The notes: generated from the letters alone by a model not told the origin. Shown: positions 46,192 through 54,196, counted from the stretch's first letter. The stretch is 64,000 nucleotides of DNA from Actinophytocola sp. (GCF_009379765.1 NZ_WHTD01000003.1:1-64000), one strand, 5' to 3'. Made by a program: numbers and translations.

Positions 46192-47001
46192 ATGATGTTC
46201 CGTGGTCCCTGCGCGGCGCTGCGGGCGCATGTGCGGGGTTACTTCGGATACTTGGAGAGCGCGGCGGGCCGCACGTGCCGGGTGGAGCTGTCCTCGGGGG
46301 TCGTGGGGCTGATCGTCGGCTTCGGGCCGCCGGTTGGGATCATGTATCCCTGTCATGGCTCAGGCCCGACAGCGCGTGTCACGTCGTTCGTGGCCGGGCT
46401 GCACGACTCTTACGCGGTGGCCGAATCGACCGGCTTGCAGCACGGAGTGGAAATCGACCTCACGCCAATCGGCGCGCACATGCTCCTGGGTGTGCCCATG
46501 GACAGCGTTGCCAATCGCGTCGTCGAGCTCGAGCACGTGCTCGGCCGGTTTGCCGCTCGCCTCGTCGAGCAGCTTCATGAAGCGGAGAGCTGGCCGGCAC
46601 GTTTTGACGTGCTCGACGCCGCGATCGCGAACCGGTTGGCCGCTGCTCGCGAACCGTCACCGGCTATCAGCTGGGCTTGGCGCAGATTGAATGAGACCGG
46701 CGGGCGGCTAGGCATTGGCGCGCTTGCCGACGAACTGGGATCAAGCCGCCAGTATCTGGTCACCAGATTCCGAGAGGAGGTTGGGCTGCCGCCCAAAACG
46801 CTGGCGCGCATCCTGCGTTTCCAGCGCGCCATTCGGCTCCTGGAGCGCGCAGACGTAGCCCTCCTGACCAGGGTTGCGCGCGAGTGCGGCTACTACGACC
46901 AAGCGCACTTCAACCGGGACTTCCGCAACTTCGCCGGCAGCACGCCGCGTGAGTTTCTCGCTCGACGCCTGCCCGATCGCGGCGGTGTGCTCTGCGGTTG
47001 A
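46192..47001 (+). CDS. AraC family transcriptional regulator
   Basis: A 269-residue AraC/XylS regulator. The N-terminal ligand domain begins RGPCAALRAHVRGYFGYLES and has LIVGFGPPVGI. The C-terminal DNA-binding pair of helix-turn-helix motifs (about 165-260) shows LGIGALADELGSSRQYLVTR, PKTLARILRFQRAIRLL and ARECGYYDQAHFNRDFRNFA with the GSTPREF ending. Start codon choice is uncertain: ATG 46192 is used, GTG 46159 is also in frame. It lies 89 bases upstream of a VOC-family gene, a common AraC-VOC pairing, so the VOC gene may be its target. Base composition here is slightly lower in GC than in the core genes. Confidence 0.85.
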   Translation: MMFRGPCAALRAHVRGYFGYLESAAGRTCRVELSSGVVGLIVGFGPPVGIMYPCHGSGPTARVTSFVAGLHDSYAVAESTGLQHGVEIDLTPIGAHMLLGVPMDSVANRVVELEHVLGRFAARLVEQLHEAESWPARFDVLDAAIANRLAAAREPSPAISWAWRRLNETGGRLGIGALADELGSSRQYLVTRFREEVGLPPKTLARILRFQRAIRLLERADVALLTRVARECGYYDQAHFNRDFRNFAGSTPREFLARRLPDRGGVLCG

Positions 47002-47090
47002 GCACGGCGCGCGGATGACATCCGTCCAAGACGGGCGTCGATCCGCGACCGTAGCGTGCGGGGCGAACCTCGAAACGATGGGAGAGCCAC

Positions 47091-47522
47091 ATGGCCGAGC
47101 ACAGCGCGCCGAACATCTTCCCCGAGTTGGTCTATGACGACGCGCCAGCCGCCCTCGAGTGGCTCGCGCGGGTGTTCGGTTTCGTCAAGGGGGAGGTCAT
47201 CGAGGGCCCCGATGGGACCATCGCCCACGCCGAGATGCACTTGGGCGCCGGGACGATCATGCCGAAGTCGCCCATGGCCGAGACCGAGTTCGGGATGATG
47301 AGCCCGCGAGCCCTTCGAGGCATCAACCAGTGCCTCTACGTCGCCGTCGACGATCCCGACGCGCACTACGAGCACGCGAAGGCCGCCGGCGCCAAGATCA
47401 TCCAGGAACCCTTCGACACTGACTACGGTGCACGCAACTACACGACCTGGGACCTCGAAGGCCATCTCTGGAGTTTCGGCACTTATTTGCCACGGGACGG
47501 CAGCGCGCAAGCCGGAGGCTGA
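47091..47522 (+). CDS. VOC family protein (glyoxalase superfamily)
   Basis: A 143-residue VOC protein of the PhnB-like type. It opens IFPELVYDDAPAALEWLARV with FGFVKGE, and the second half has CLYVAVDDPDAHYEHAKAAG, then FDTDYGARNYTTWDLEGHLW and FGTYLP. The YGARNYTTWDLEGHLWSF ending is typical of this subgroup. ATG start with GGGAG upstream. It follows the AraC gene and precedes a 205-base gap (47523-47727) in which I see nothing. Substrate unknown. Confidence 0.84.
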   Translation: MAEHSAPNIFPELVYDDAPAALEWLARVFGFVKGEVIEGPDGTIAHAEMHLGAGTIMPKSPMAETEFGMMSPRALRGINQCLYVAVDDPDAHYEHAKAAGAKIIQEPFDTDYGARNYTTWDLEGHLWSFGTYLPRDGSAQAGG

Positions 47523-47727
47523 GTGATACCGGTAAAGCATCTGGCGGCAACCCAGTGAGCTCGCATGTCGCGAGGGATACCTCGCCCCAGAAACACCGCA
47601 GTTCAACACCGATGCCGATAGAGGTGTCCCGTAGGCCCTGCCCGGTGAAGATTCCCGCAGCGGCGCGGCGGCGGTCTGGGACACCCCGCCGCCCGCACCG
47701 ATGACCACAGGGTGCCACCGAAGGCGC

Positions 47728-48231
47728 TTAGTTGTTCGTAGCCTCGGCCTGGGTTCCGGCCAGTCGGTTCAGTGCGGCCCCGGTGAGTCGGTACACGGTC
47801 CATTCGTCCATAGGGACCGCGTCGAGCGACTCGTAGAGGCCGATGGCCGGCTCGTTCCAGTTCAGGACCCACCACTCGAGTCGTGCATACCCCCGCGCGA
47901 CGCACTCTTCGGCGAGTGCGGTCAGTAGCGCTTTGCCCAGGCCGCTGCCGCGTGCGTCCGGCTGGACGTAGAGGTCCTCCAGGTAGACGCCGTGTGTGCC
48001 GTGCCAGGTGGAGAAGTTCTTGAACCACAGCGCGCAGCCGACCACCTCACCGTCCAGGTCGGCGACGTGGGCGAACAGCGCGGGAGACTCGCAGAACAGC
48101 GCGGCGCGCAGTTGATCGGCGGTGAGATGGCACTCGTCCGCGGCGCGCTCATACTCGGCCAGCTCGTGGACGAGCGTCACGATGGCATTCACATCCGATT
48201 CTTCGGCCCGCCGAACACGGTGGTCTGGCAA
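47728..48231 (-). CDS. GNAT family N-acetyltransferase (intact copy)
   Basis: A 167-residue acetyl-CoA-dependent acetyltransferase, similar to the diamine (spermidine-type) acetyltransferase branch. Conserved parts are HRVRRAEESDVNAIVTLVHE, LAEYERAADEC, GCALWFKNFSTWHGTHGVYL, EDLYVQPDARGSGLGKALLT (motif A) and LEWWVLNWNEPAIGLYESLD. TTG start with GAGGAG seven bases upstream. Fragments of closely related genes lie at 45376-45447 and 50925-51031, so this copy sits inside the interval separating those fragments. The substrate is unknown. Confidence 0.87.
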   Translation of the reverse strand: MPDHRVRRAEESDVNAIVTLVHELAEYERAADECHLTADQLRAALFCESPALFAHVADLDGEVVGCALWFKNFSTWHGTHGVYLEDLYVQPDARGSGLGKALLTALAEECVARGYARLEWWVLNWNEPAIGLYESLDAVPMDEWTVYRLTGAALNRLAGTQAEATNN

Positions 48232-48352
48232 GGAGATCTCCTCTCCGAGTCGACGATTGACATCTTCAGCCGTCGACCAGCGCTGTGAGGCGGGGGACTG
48301 GTTGTGACATCAGTGGCCTGGTTCGGGCTGAGGCGTGGGCGTCGGTAGGGCG

Positions 48353-48910
48353 TCACTTCAGGGCACGCAGCGCCGCCGCGGCCTCCGCGACACAGGCGGC
48401 GAAGCCAGGCGGCTCCTCTGCCGATACCCAGTGCGCGAACGCGACACGGAAGACCGTGACAGCGCTGTGGGCGGCAAGGCTGGCGGTGGGGTCGGCGACC
48501 CCGCGCGTGCGCAACGCTTCGGCCGTCGCGTCGCCCATCGCCGCGAGCTTCAGCAACTCGCGCTCCAGCAGGCTCGGGTTGGCCGCGATGATCCGGGAGC
48601 GGCGCACGGCGTGGTCGCGACGGTCCTCCAGCAGGCCGCCGCCCGCGACCATCCCGGCCAGCGCCGCGTCGAGCGGCGAGAACTCGGCCGGCGCGCCCTG
48701 GATCGCGTCGTAGGCCGTCCGCTCCATGGTCCTGGAACCGTCGAAGAGGACCTCGCGCTTGTCGGTGAAGTGCCGGAAGAAGGTGCGCTCAGTGACGTCG
48801 GCGCGCTCGGCGATGTCGCCGGCGGTGGTCTGCTCGAAGCCGTGCTCGGCGAAGAGCTCCATCGCGGCGCGGATCATCCGCCCCCGCGCGTCCGGTTTCC
48901 AGCGACCCAT
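48353..48910 (-). CDS. TetR family transcriptional regulator
   Basis: A 185-residue TetR repressor starting MGRWKPDARGRMIRAAMELF. The helix-turn-helix region EQTTAGDIAERADVTERTFF RHFTDKREVLF (about 25-60) is typical. The C-terminal ligand domain has AVRRSRIIAANPSLLERELL and FAHWVSAEEPPGFAACVAEA. The start at 48910 matches homologues; ATG 48943 upstream is also in frame. It is divergent from the NAD-dependent epimerase, and a near-perfect 17-bp palindrome lies in the shared promoter region, so it probably represses that gene and itself. Confidence 0.85.
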   Translation of the reverse strand: MGRWKPDARGRMIRAAMELFAEHGFEQTTAGDIAERADVTERTFFRHFTDKREVLFDGSRTMERTAYDAIQGAPAEFSPLDAALAGMVAGGGLLEDRRDHAVRRSRIIAANPSLLERELLKLAAMGDATAEALRTRGVADPTASLAAHSAVTVFRVAFAHWVSAEEPPGFAACVAEAAAALRALK

Positions 48911-48958
48911 CTCCAGGAGTGTAGTGATGACAGTCGCTGACATGCAGTGCTACCGTTG

Positions 48959-48975
48959 ATGTCAGTAACTGACAT
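48959..48975. promoter_or_regulatory. Palindromic TetR operator
   Basis: ATGTCAGTAACTGACAT is a perfect palindrome with 8-bp arms around a central A. It lies between the TetR gene and the epimerase gene, 24 bases before the epimerase start. A further CTGACAT half site is at 48937-48943, beside the TetR upstream ATG. Confidence 0.75.
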
Positions 48976-48998
48976 GCCTACAAAAAAGGAAGCCCACC

Positions 48999-49898
48999 AT
49001 GCGCGTCTTCGTCACCGGTGCCTCCGGCTGGATCGGCTCGGCCGTCACGGACGAACTCCTCACCCACGGCCACAAGGTCGTCGGCCTCGCCCGCTCCGAC
49101 GAGGCGGCCGCCGCCCTCGAGGCCAAGGGCGCCATCGCCCACCGCGGCAGCCTCGACGACGTCGACAGCCTGGCCGCGGCGGCCGCGGCGGCGGACGGGG
49201 TCATCCACCTCGCCTTCAAGCACGACTTCTCCGACTACGCCGGCGCCGGCCGCAGCGAGCACGCCGCCGTCCAGCGGATGCTCGACACGCTCGAGGGCAG
49301 CACCCGGCCGTTCCTGCTCGCCTCCGGGCTGGCGTCGGGCGTGATCGGGCGACCGTTGACCGAGGACGACGCGTCGCCGCACCACGGTGCCGACTCGATG
49401 CGTGGCGGCAGCGAGAACCTCGCCCTGTCCTACGCCGACCGCGGGGTCCGGCCCGTGGCGCTGCGCTTCTCCCCGACCGTGCACGGTATGGGCGACCACG
49501 GCTTCACCGCGACGCTGACGAAGATCGCGAGGGAGCGCGGAGCGGCTGGCTACATCGGCGACGGCTCCACCCGCTGGGCGGCCGTGCACCGCTCCGACGC
49601 CGCGCGGATCGTCCGGCTCGCGCTGGAGAAGGCCCCGGCGGGTTCGCGGATGCACGCGGTGGCCGAGGGCGGGCTCCCCTCCCGCGACATCGCCGCCGCC
49701 ATCGGCGACTACCTGGGCCTGCACACGGTGTCGGTCGCACCGGAGGACACCGAGGCCCACTTCGGCTGGATCGGAGGCTTCTTCGGCATGGACGTCACCG
49801 CGTCGAGCGCCCGCACCCGGGAGCGGCTCGGCTGGACACCGACGGGCCCGACCCTCTTCGAGGACATCGCGGCCGGAGCCTACCCGCTGCCAGAGTGA
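48999..49898 (+). CDS. NAD-dependent epimerase/dehydratase family oxidoreductase
   Basis: A 299-residue extended/atypical short-chain dehydrogenase. The Rossmann start MRVFVTGASGWIGSAVTDEL has the GxxGxxG nucleotide loop. The conserved Tyr-like/Lys catalytic pair is not obvious; the segment SENLALSYADRGVRPVALRF occupies its usual place. The C-terminal part includes GDGSTRWAAVHRSDAARIVR, family-typical for SDR a5-like proteins. ATG start with AAGGAAG eight bases upstream. It is divergent from a TetR gene and next to the palindromic operator, so it is likely induced by that repressor's ligand. Substrate unknown. Confidence 0.85.
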   Translation: MRVFVTGASGWIGSAVTDELLTHGHKVVGLARSDEAAAALEAKGAIAHRGSLDDVDSLAAAAAAADGVIHLAFKHDFSDYAGAGRSEHAAVQRMLDTLEGSTRPFLLASGLASGVIGRPLTEDDASPHHGADSMRGGSENLALSYADRGVRPVALRFSPTVHGMGDHGFTATLTKIARERGAAGYIGDGSTRWAAVHRSDAARIVRLALEKAPAGSRMHAVAEGGLPSRDIAAAIGDYLGLHTVSVAPEDTEAHFGWIGGFFGMDVTASSARTRERLGWTPTGPTLFEDIAAGAYPLPE

Positions 49899-50010
49899 CC
49901 GCTCCTCGCTGAAGGAGCCCGGCGACCACGCCGGCAAGCACACCGACCAGGCACGCTGTGTGGGTGAGCTCGCCGACCGACCTGCGGCATGTAGCCGTCA
50001 TCGCGCTGGC

Positions 50011-50541
50011 TCAGTGGGCGAAGGCCCAGCGGGTGGCGCCGTGTGGCTCGGCGCTGGCCACGCCTACGGCGGTGTGCAGCGTGAGGCGGTACAGGTGCCA
50101 GGGTGCGGGGCCCGCACTGGGCGCGCTGTACGGGGCCGTGAGCGCGTCGCCCTCCACCGAAGCCGGCCAGCCGCCCGCGCGGTACATGGCCGCCACACGC
50201 TCCAAGGTGGAGGAGTCAGTGACCCGGCGGGCCTCGCCCTCCAGCACCAGGTCGATGCCGCGCAAGCGTACCGACACACTGCACGCCGGGTTGGCCGCCA
50301 GGTTGCGCGACCTGCGCGTGCCCGGCCCGCCCGTGAAATACAGGGCCCCGTCCACCCAGACGGCCCCGACGCCCGCCGAGTGCGGCCGTCCGTCGGGCCG
50401 CACAGTCGCCACGAAGAACGTCAGGTCGGCTCCGGGTGTGTCGCTGGCGAGGACGTCACGCGGACGGCTCCAGGGCAGCTCCGCGGACCCGTATCGGTCG
50501 AGATTGTGAGTTGAGATCGGCTCGTTCATGGTGTCAGTCAT
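50011..50541 (-). CDS. Pyridoxamine 5'-phosphate oxidase-family protein
   Basis: A 176-residue FMN-binding split-barrel protein. Seen are LTFFVATVRPDGRPHSAGVG with AVWVDGALYFTGG, then RNLAANPACSVSVRLRGIDL and VLEGEARRVTDSSTLERVA, the standard order of this superfamily. No full PdxH catalytic set is claimed; many members are F420- or FMN-dependent reductases. ATG 50541 is chosen as it precedes the conserved domain with a short polar extension; the frame is open upstream. It converges with the epimerase gene, and downstream on the other side begins the Imm5-like remnant. Confidence 0.84.
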   Translation of the reverse strand: MTDTMNEPISTHNLDRYGSAELPWSRPRDVLASDTPGADLTFFVATVRPDGRPHSAGVGAVWVDGALYFTGGPGTRRSRNLAANPACSVSVRLRGIDLVLEGEARRVTDSSTLERVAAMYRAGGWPASVEGDALTAPYSAPSAGPAPWHLYRLTLHTAVGVASAEPHGATRWAFAH

Positions 50542-50760
50542 ACCTGTGCGTCGAACGAGTCGACCCCTGTTCGACACCTGGACCCGACGAAATTTCGCCT
50601 TTGCAGACCACCTCCTGGGATTCGCACGTGCGAACAGTGGCAACCGGCACGGCTCGCTGGTTTTCGCGGCGGCGGACCCGAGCTGCCCTCGTGCTCATCG
50701 GCGGATGCGCGCAATTCGGGAACGCGCTCGGCGGCAGATGTGCGCGTTGAGAGCGTGGAA

Positions 50761-50937
50761 GGTTCCCTCGGACACCCGTCCCCGCAAGGCAGTCGAGAGC
50801 GTCCGGGTCTTCGCGCTTGGGGCAGGCGGACAGGGCAACTGCGCTCTCTTGCTTGGGCGGCTCACGCAGCCGCACGTGAGGCAGGCGATCCGGTTGCCGC
50901 CGCCGCTCGCGCCGCGGCCTACGCGGGCGGCATTCCT
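50761..50937 (+). pseudogene. Imm5-like putative immunity protein remnant, frameshifted
   Basis: In one frame VPSDTRPRKAVESVRVFAL, then one base over, RRTGQLRSLAWAAHAAARE and AGDPVAAAARAAAYAGG. This matches the middle of putative immunity proteins of the Imm5-like family (DxRPRxAxExxxxF, then LAWAAHAAAR and AAARAAxxAA). Both ends are missing. It abuts the GNAT N-terminal fragment on the opposite strand. No toxin gene is nearby. Confidence 0.5.
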
Positions 50938-51031
50938 GCGGCGCACGCTCGTACTCGGCGAGCTCGTACACCAGGCCGACCACGGCGTCCACATCGGACT
51001 CACGAACCCGGCGCACCCGTGGATCCGGCAT
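50925..51031 (-). pseudogene. N-terminal fragment of a GNAT acetyltransferase
   Basis: The minus strand reads MPDPRVRRVRESDVDAVVGL, VYELAEYERAPQEC, nearly identical in pattern to the first 35 residues of the intact GNAT at 47728-48231. Homology stops there and the frame continues as unrelated sequence. It begins nine bases after the histidine phosphatase stop on the same strand, so an intact ancestor was probably the second gene of that operon. Confidence 0.65.
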
Positions 51032-51040
51032 CCTGCCACC

Positions 51041-51631
51041 TCATTCCAGTACCGGCGGCACGTTCAGCCGTTTGACCTGAGGCGCGCCACGCTCGTCGCC
51101 GAGCACCGAGATCGCCGCCGCATCGAGTCCGAAGTGGACCCCGCCGTCCGGTGGCATGCCCAGCCAGGTGGCCACCAGGACTCGGCTGAAGTGCCCGTGT
51201 CCCACCAGGATGACATCGCCGTCCGACAACGCCGCGCGTACCCGCTCGACCATCCGCGCCGCGCGGGAGCCGATCTGGGCCGCGGTCTCGCCGCCGGGGC
51301 AGGGGTGGGTCCACACCGTCCAGCCGGGTACGGTCTCGCGGATCTGCGGCGTCGACAGCCCCTCGTACTCGCCGTAGTCCCATTCGGCGAGGTCCTCGGT
51401 GACCATGCCGACGCTGAGCCCGGCGAGCTCGGCCGTGCGCAGCGCCCTGGTGCGCGGGCTCGCGGCCACCAGCGCGGGCGGCTCGGCGCCCCGCATCGCG
51501 CCGAGCATGCGGCCGGCGTCGCCCGCGCGGCGCTCCCCGGTGGGGGTGAGCGGGAGGTCGGTCCTGCCGGTGTGCCGGCCGGTGCGCGACCACTCGGTCT
51601 CGCCGTGCCGCAACAGGTACAGCGCGGTCAT
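51041..51631 (-). CDS. Histidine phosphatase family protein
   Basis: A 196-residue phosphoglycerate-mutase-like phosphatase. The catalytic RHG motif is in MTALYLLRHGETEWS (His9); the second His in VILVGHGHFSRVLVATWLG, the Glu in EDLAEWDYGEYEG, and the Arg in AASPRTRALRTAELAG complete the usual active site. Related mycobacterial enzymes act as acid phosphatases of uncertain substrate. ATG start. It is probably followed in the ancestral operon by a GNAT gene, of which only an N-terminal fragment remains nine bases downstream. Confidence 0.9.
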   Translation of the reverse strand: MTALYLLRHGETEWSRTGRHTGRTDLPLTPTGERRAGDAGRMLGAMRGAEPPALVAASPRTRALRTAELAGLSVGMVTEDLAEWDYGEYEGLSTPQIRETVPGWTVWTHPCPGGETAAQIGSRAARMVERVRAALSDGDVILVGHGHFSRVLVATWLGMPPDGGVHFGLDAAAISVLGDERGAPQVKRLNVPPVLE

Positions 51632-51758
51632 GTGGCATCTCCTGCCGGTCGTGGTTGGCTTGCCACCGTAAAGCAGGAGGCGGCCCGTGGCAGGACCGCA
51701 CCGGCGACCGGCTCAGCGGCGGGTCGGGTCGGCCAGGGCGCCGGTGAGAAGTGGAGCC

Positions 51759-52761
51759 CATAGGCCGGCCGCACACGCCGCCGAGGTCGCCCCGGCCCTG
51801 GACGTCGAGCCGGCGTCGGTGCGGGTGCTCGGCCCGCACGTCGGCGGGGGCTTCGGCGGCAAGGCGTTCGTCTGGTCGCCGGTCCTGTTCGCCGCCGCGG
51901 CGGCCCGCAGGCTCGGCCGGCCGGTCAAGATCGCTGTCACCCGCGAGCAACTCCACACCGTCACCGGCCACGGCGCGGAGCTGACCCAGACGATCACCCT
52001 CGGCGCCGCCAGGGACGGCACCCTCGGCGCGGTGCGCTTCGACGCGATCTCCGAGCACGAGAGCGAGGATCCGGGCAACCGGGCGATCCTGAACTTCTAC
52101 CGGATGCCCAACATCCACGTCGGACTCCGCTCGATGAGCCTGGACCTCCCGCAGCAGACGATCATGCGCGCGCCCGGCGACGAGGCCGGCTCGTTCGCCT
52201 ACGCGTGCGCGATGGACGAGCTGGCCGGCCGGCTCGGCCTGGACCCGGTCGACCTTCGGCTGCGGAACTACCTCACGACGTCGTTGAAGGACGGGCTTCC
52301 GGTGTCCAGCAAGCATCTCGACGAGTGCTACCGGGTCGGCGCGCGCGAGTTCGGCTGGGCGGCGCGCCACCGGACGCCGGGGTCGGTCCGCGACGGCGAC
52401 TGGTTCGTCGGGGTGGGGATGGCCACCGGCGTCTTCGGCGCCGACCTCGAGCGCCGCCCTCGGGGCGATCGGTTCCGGCGGCACGGCGACCGTGACCGCG
52501 GCGGTCCACGACACGGCGGCGACCGGGCGGATCGCCAACGCCAACCTCGCCGACTACCTGATCCCGGTCAACGCCGACATCCCGGGCATCGGCGTGCGGT
52601 TCCTCGACCACCCGGACCCGAACGTCTCCGCCGTCGGCGCCCGCGGTCTCGGCGAGCTCGGCACCATCGGGTCGGCGGCCGCGATCGCCAACGCCGTCCA
52701 ACACGCCACCGGCATCCGCGTCCGCGACCTGCCGATCACGCCCGACAAGCTGCTCCGGTGA
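51759..52761 (+). pseudogene. Decayed xanthine dehydrogenase/aldehyde oxidase-family molybdopterin subunit
   Basis: From 51759 one frame encodes the middle of an XdhA/CoxL-type large subunit: VEPASVRVLGPHVGGGFGGK, RRLGRPVKIAVTREQLHTVT, MRAPGDEAGSFAYACAMDEL, LGLDPVDLRLRNYL. After about 52440 it switches frame to the extreme C-terminus: GRIANANLADYLIPVNADIP, GARGLGELGTIGSAAAIANA, VQHATGIRVRDLPI. About 300 residues between these parts (normally holding further cofactor contacts) are absent, the N-terminal domain is missing, and no start is apparent, so this is a deletion-scarred pseudogene. No small FAD or Fe-S subunit genes are adjacent. Confidence 0.75.
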
Positions 52762-52817
52762 ACGAGCTTGCGAGTGAATCATTGGTACAGGGCGAGCTTG
52801 CGAGTGGACATTGGTAC
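52762..52817 (+). repeat. Family C tandem repeat
   Basis: CGAGCTTGCGAGTG at 52763 and 52793 and CATTGGTAC at 52780 and 52809 form two tandem units about 30 bp apart, just after the xanthine dehydrogenase remnant stop. Related to the copies at 19611 and 24521. Confidence 0.6.
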
Positions 52818-52825
52818 GGAGCGGC

Positions 52826-53158
52826 TCACCCGCGTTCGCGCGACTCGATCCTGGCCATGTTCCGCTCGCCCCACTCGCCCAGCGGCAGCAGCGCCGTGTT
52901 GAGCGAGGCGCCGTAGTCGGTCATCGAGTAGTCCACCCGGGGCGGCACCTGGCGGTAGACCTCGCGGTGCACGAGCCCGTCGGCCTCCATCTGGCGTAGC
53001 TGCTGGATGAGCATCTTCTCGGTGATGCCGGAGACCAGCCGGCGCAGCTCGCCGAAGCGGCACGGGCCGTGCGCGTGCAGCGCCCAGAGGATGAGCGGCT
53101 TCCACTTGCCGCCGACGACGTCGATGGCGGCGTCCAGGCCGCAGCTGTACTCCCGCAT
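52826..53158 (-). CDS. HxlR family transcriptional regulator
   Basis: A 110-residue winged-helix regulator: LDAAIDVVGGKWKPLILWAL, then RFGELRRLVSGITEKMLIQQ, LRQMEADGLVHREVYRQVPP and VDYSMTDYGASLNTAL. These are the HxlR hallmarks (KW-LL-L, GIS-K-LT, VEY-LT). A conserved Cys near the start (YSCGLDAA) is present, as in many redox- or aldehyde-responsive members. ATG start with AAAGG upstream. It is divergent from the imine-reductase-like pseudogene, a common HxlR neighbour, and has a palindrome directly before its start. Confidence 0.88.
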   Translation of the reverse strand: MREYSCGLDAAIDVVGGKWKPLILWALHAHGPCRFGELRRLVSGITEKMLIQQLRQMEADGLVHREVYRQVPPRVDYSMTDYGASLNTALLPLGEWGERNMARIESRERG

Positions 53159-53159
53159 T

Positions 53160-53177
53160 ACTTACCTTTCGGTGAGT
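53160..53177. promoter_or_regulatory. Putative HxlR operator
   Basis: ACTTACC-TTTC-GGTGAGT is an inverted repeat with one mismatch, immediately upstream of the hxlR start and about 55 bases before the remnant oxidoreductase start. Such sites are typical of HxlR autoregulation. Confidence 0.55.
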
Positions 53178-53233
53178 ATTGCACTTTCAAGTCGGTACTC
53201 ATTCATCGTAAAGCTTCGGCCGAAGATCGAGGC

Positions 53234-53395
53234 ATGACTTCTGTGACCGTGCTCGGCCTGGGCAGGACGGGCCGCGCACTGGCCGGCGCGCTGCCCGCGC
53301 GGGTGCCGTCCTACCTCGACGGCGGCATCATGGCCATCCCGTCGATGATCGCCACGCCGGGTGCCGTGCTGCTCCACAGCGGCCCGCTTTCCTCG
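53234..53395 (+). pseudogene. Internally deleted NAD(P)-dependent oxidoreductase (imine reductase/6PGDH-like)
   Basis: The frame begins MTSVTVLGLGRTGRALAGAL, a normal Rossmann start, then jumps to YLDGGIMAIPSMIATPGAVL followed by LHSGP. In intact relatives about 90-100 residues separate these two segments, so an internal deletion has removed the rest of the Rossmann domain. The C-terminal helical domain is also absent. Together with the HxlR gene it is the relic of a regulator/reductase pair. Confidence 0.65.
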
Positions 53396-53593
53396 TTTCG
53401 TCGAGTGGCGGCCGGTGATCGAGCTCTTGTTGTCGGACCCCTCGGCTACGTTGCGCCCATGAGAGCAGCCGGCCCCCACGTCGCTGGTCCCTGACCCGAC
53501 GGTGCAGACGGACCACCGCATCTGGTTCGACAGACTACGACCTGTGAGAAACGACGGTCGGCACGAGCCGAGCATGGAAGGGGATGGGGCCCG

Positions 53594-54196
53594 ATGGGCT
53601 TCTGGGGCAGTTTCGTCGTCTGTCGCTCACTGGAGGAGCTCCCGGCGCTGATGCCGGCTCTCGAGGCCTTCGAGGTGGATCCGGCCGGTGACTTCGCGGA
53701 GCCGTGGCGTGTCTGGCGCGTGTGGACACGTACGCGCTCGTTGCCCGCGGACACCTTCGATGTGCTGACGGCGTCCTCGCGAGGGCCTGTCCTGATCGGA
53801 AAGATCGTGGCCAGCAGCGGCGCACAGGTCAGGGCGATCAGCGCACCCTCAGGTCCGTGGGAGACATACCTACACCTCGAGTCGCTCCTGAGCTACGTGG
53901 TCGTGCCGTGGGCCCCGTTCGACGAGGACGGCAACCCGTTGGATGACGACGCCCTCAAGGAACAGAATGCGAGGTACGAGCGTGAGGTAGCGGCTGTGCG
54001 GGAGGAACTCTTGGCGTCGGCGCACATGGGTATCGAGGCTGCCCGACGAGCGGCCTCCTGGGCACGCGACGCCGGTCTGGTACCGGCACCCGACGACGAT
54101 CTCAGGCGAGTCCTCGACAGCCGGTCGGTGTTCGTCGAGGAGACCTTCTTCGAACTCCTGCGCCGGCTCGGGTTGCCCGAGGTTCGCGAGAAGTGA
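53594..54196 (+). CDS. Hypothetical protein, function unknown
   Basis: A 200-residue soluble protein that I do not recognise. It begins MGFWGSFVVCRSLEELPALM; the middle contains PAGDFAEPWRVWRVWTRTRS, LTASSRGPVLIGKIVASSGA and SYVVVPWAPFDEDGNPLDDD, and the C-terminal third is a long charged helix (LKEQNARYEREVAAVREELL onwards). ATG start with GGGG upstream. The form (short N-terminal FxGxFVV, an acidic middle, one helix) resembles proteins of unknown function in polymorphic-toxin neighbourhoods, but nothing specific supports an immunity role. It is not linked by spacing to neighbours. Confidence 0.6.
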   Translation: MGFWGSFVVCRSLEELPALMPALEAFEVDPAGDFAEPWRVWRVWTRTRSLPADTFDVLTASSRGPVLIGKIVASSGAQVRAISAPSGPWETYLHLESLLSYVVVPWAPFDEDGNPLDDDALKEQNARYEREVAAVREELLASAHMGIEAARRAASWARDAGLVPAPDDDLRRVLDSRSVFVEETFFELLRRLGLPEVREK

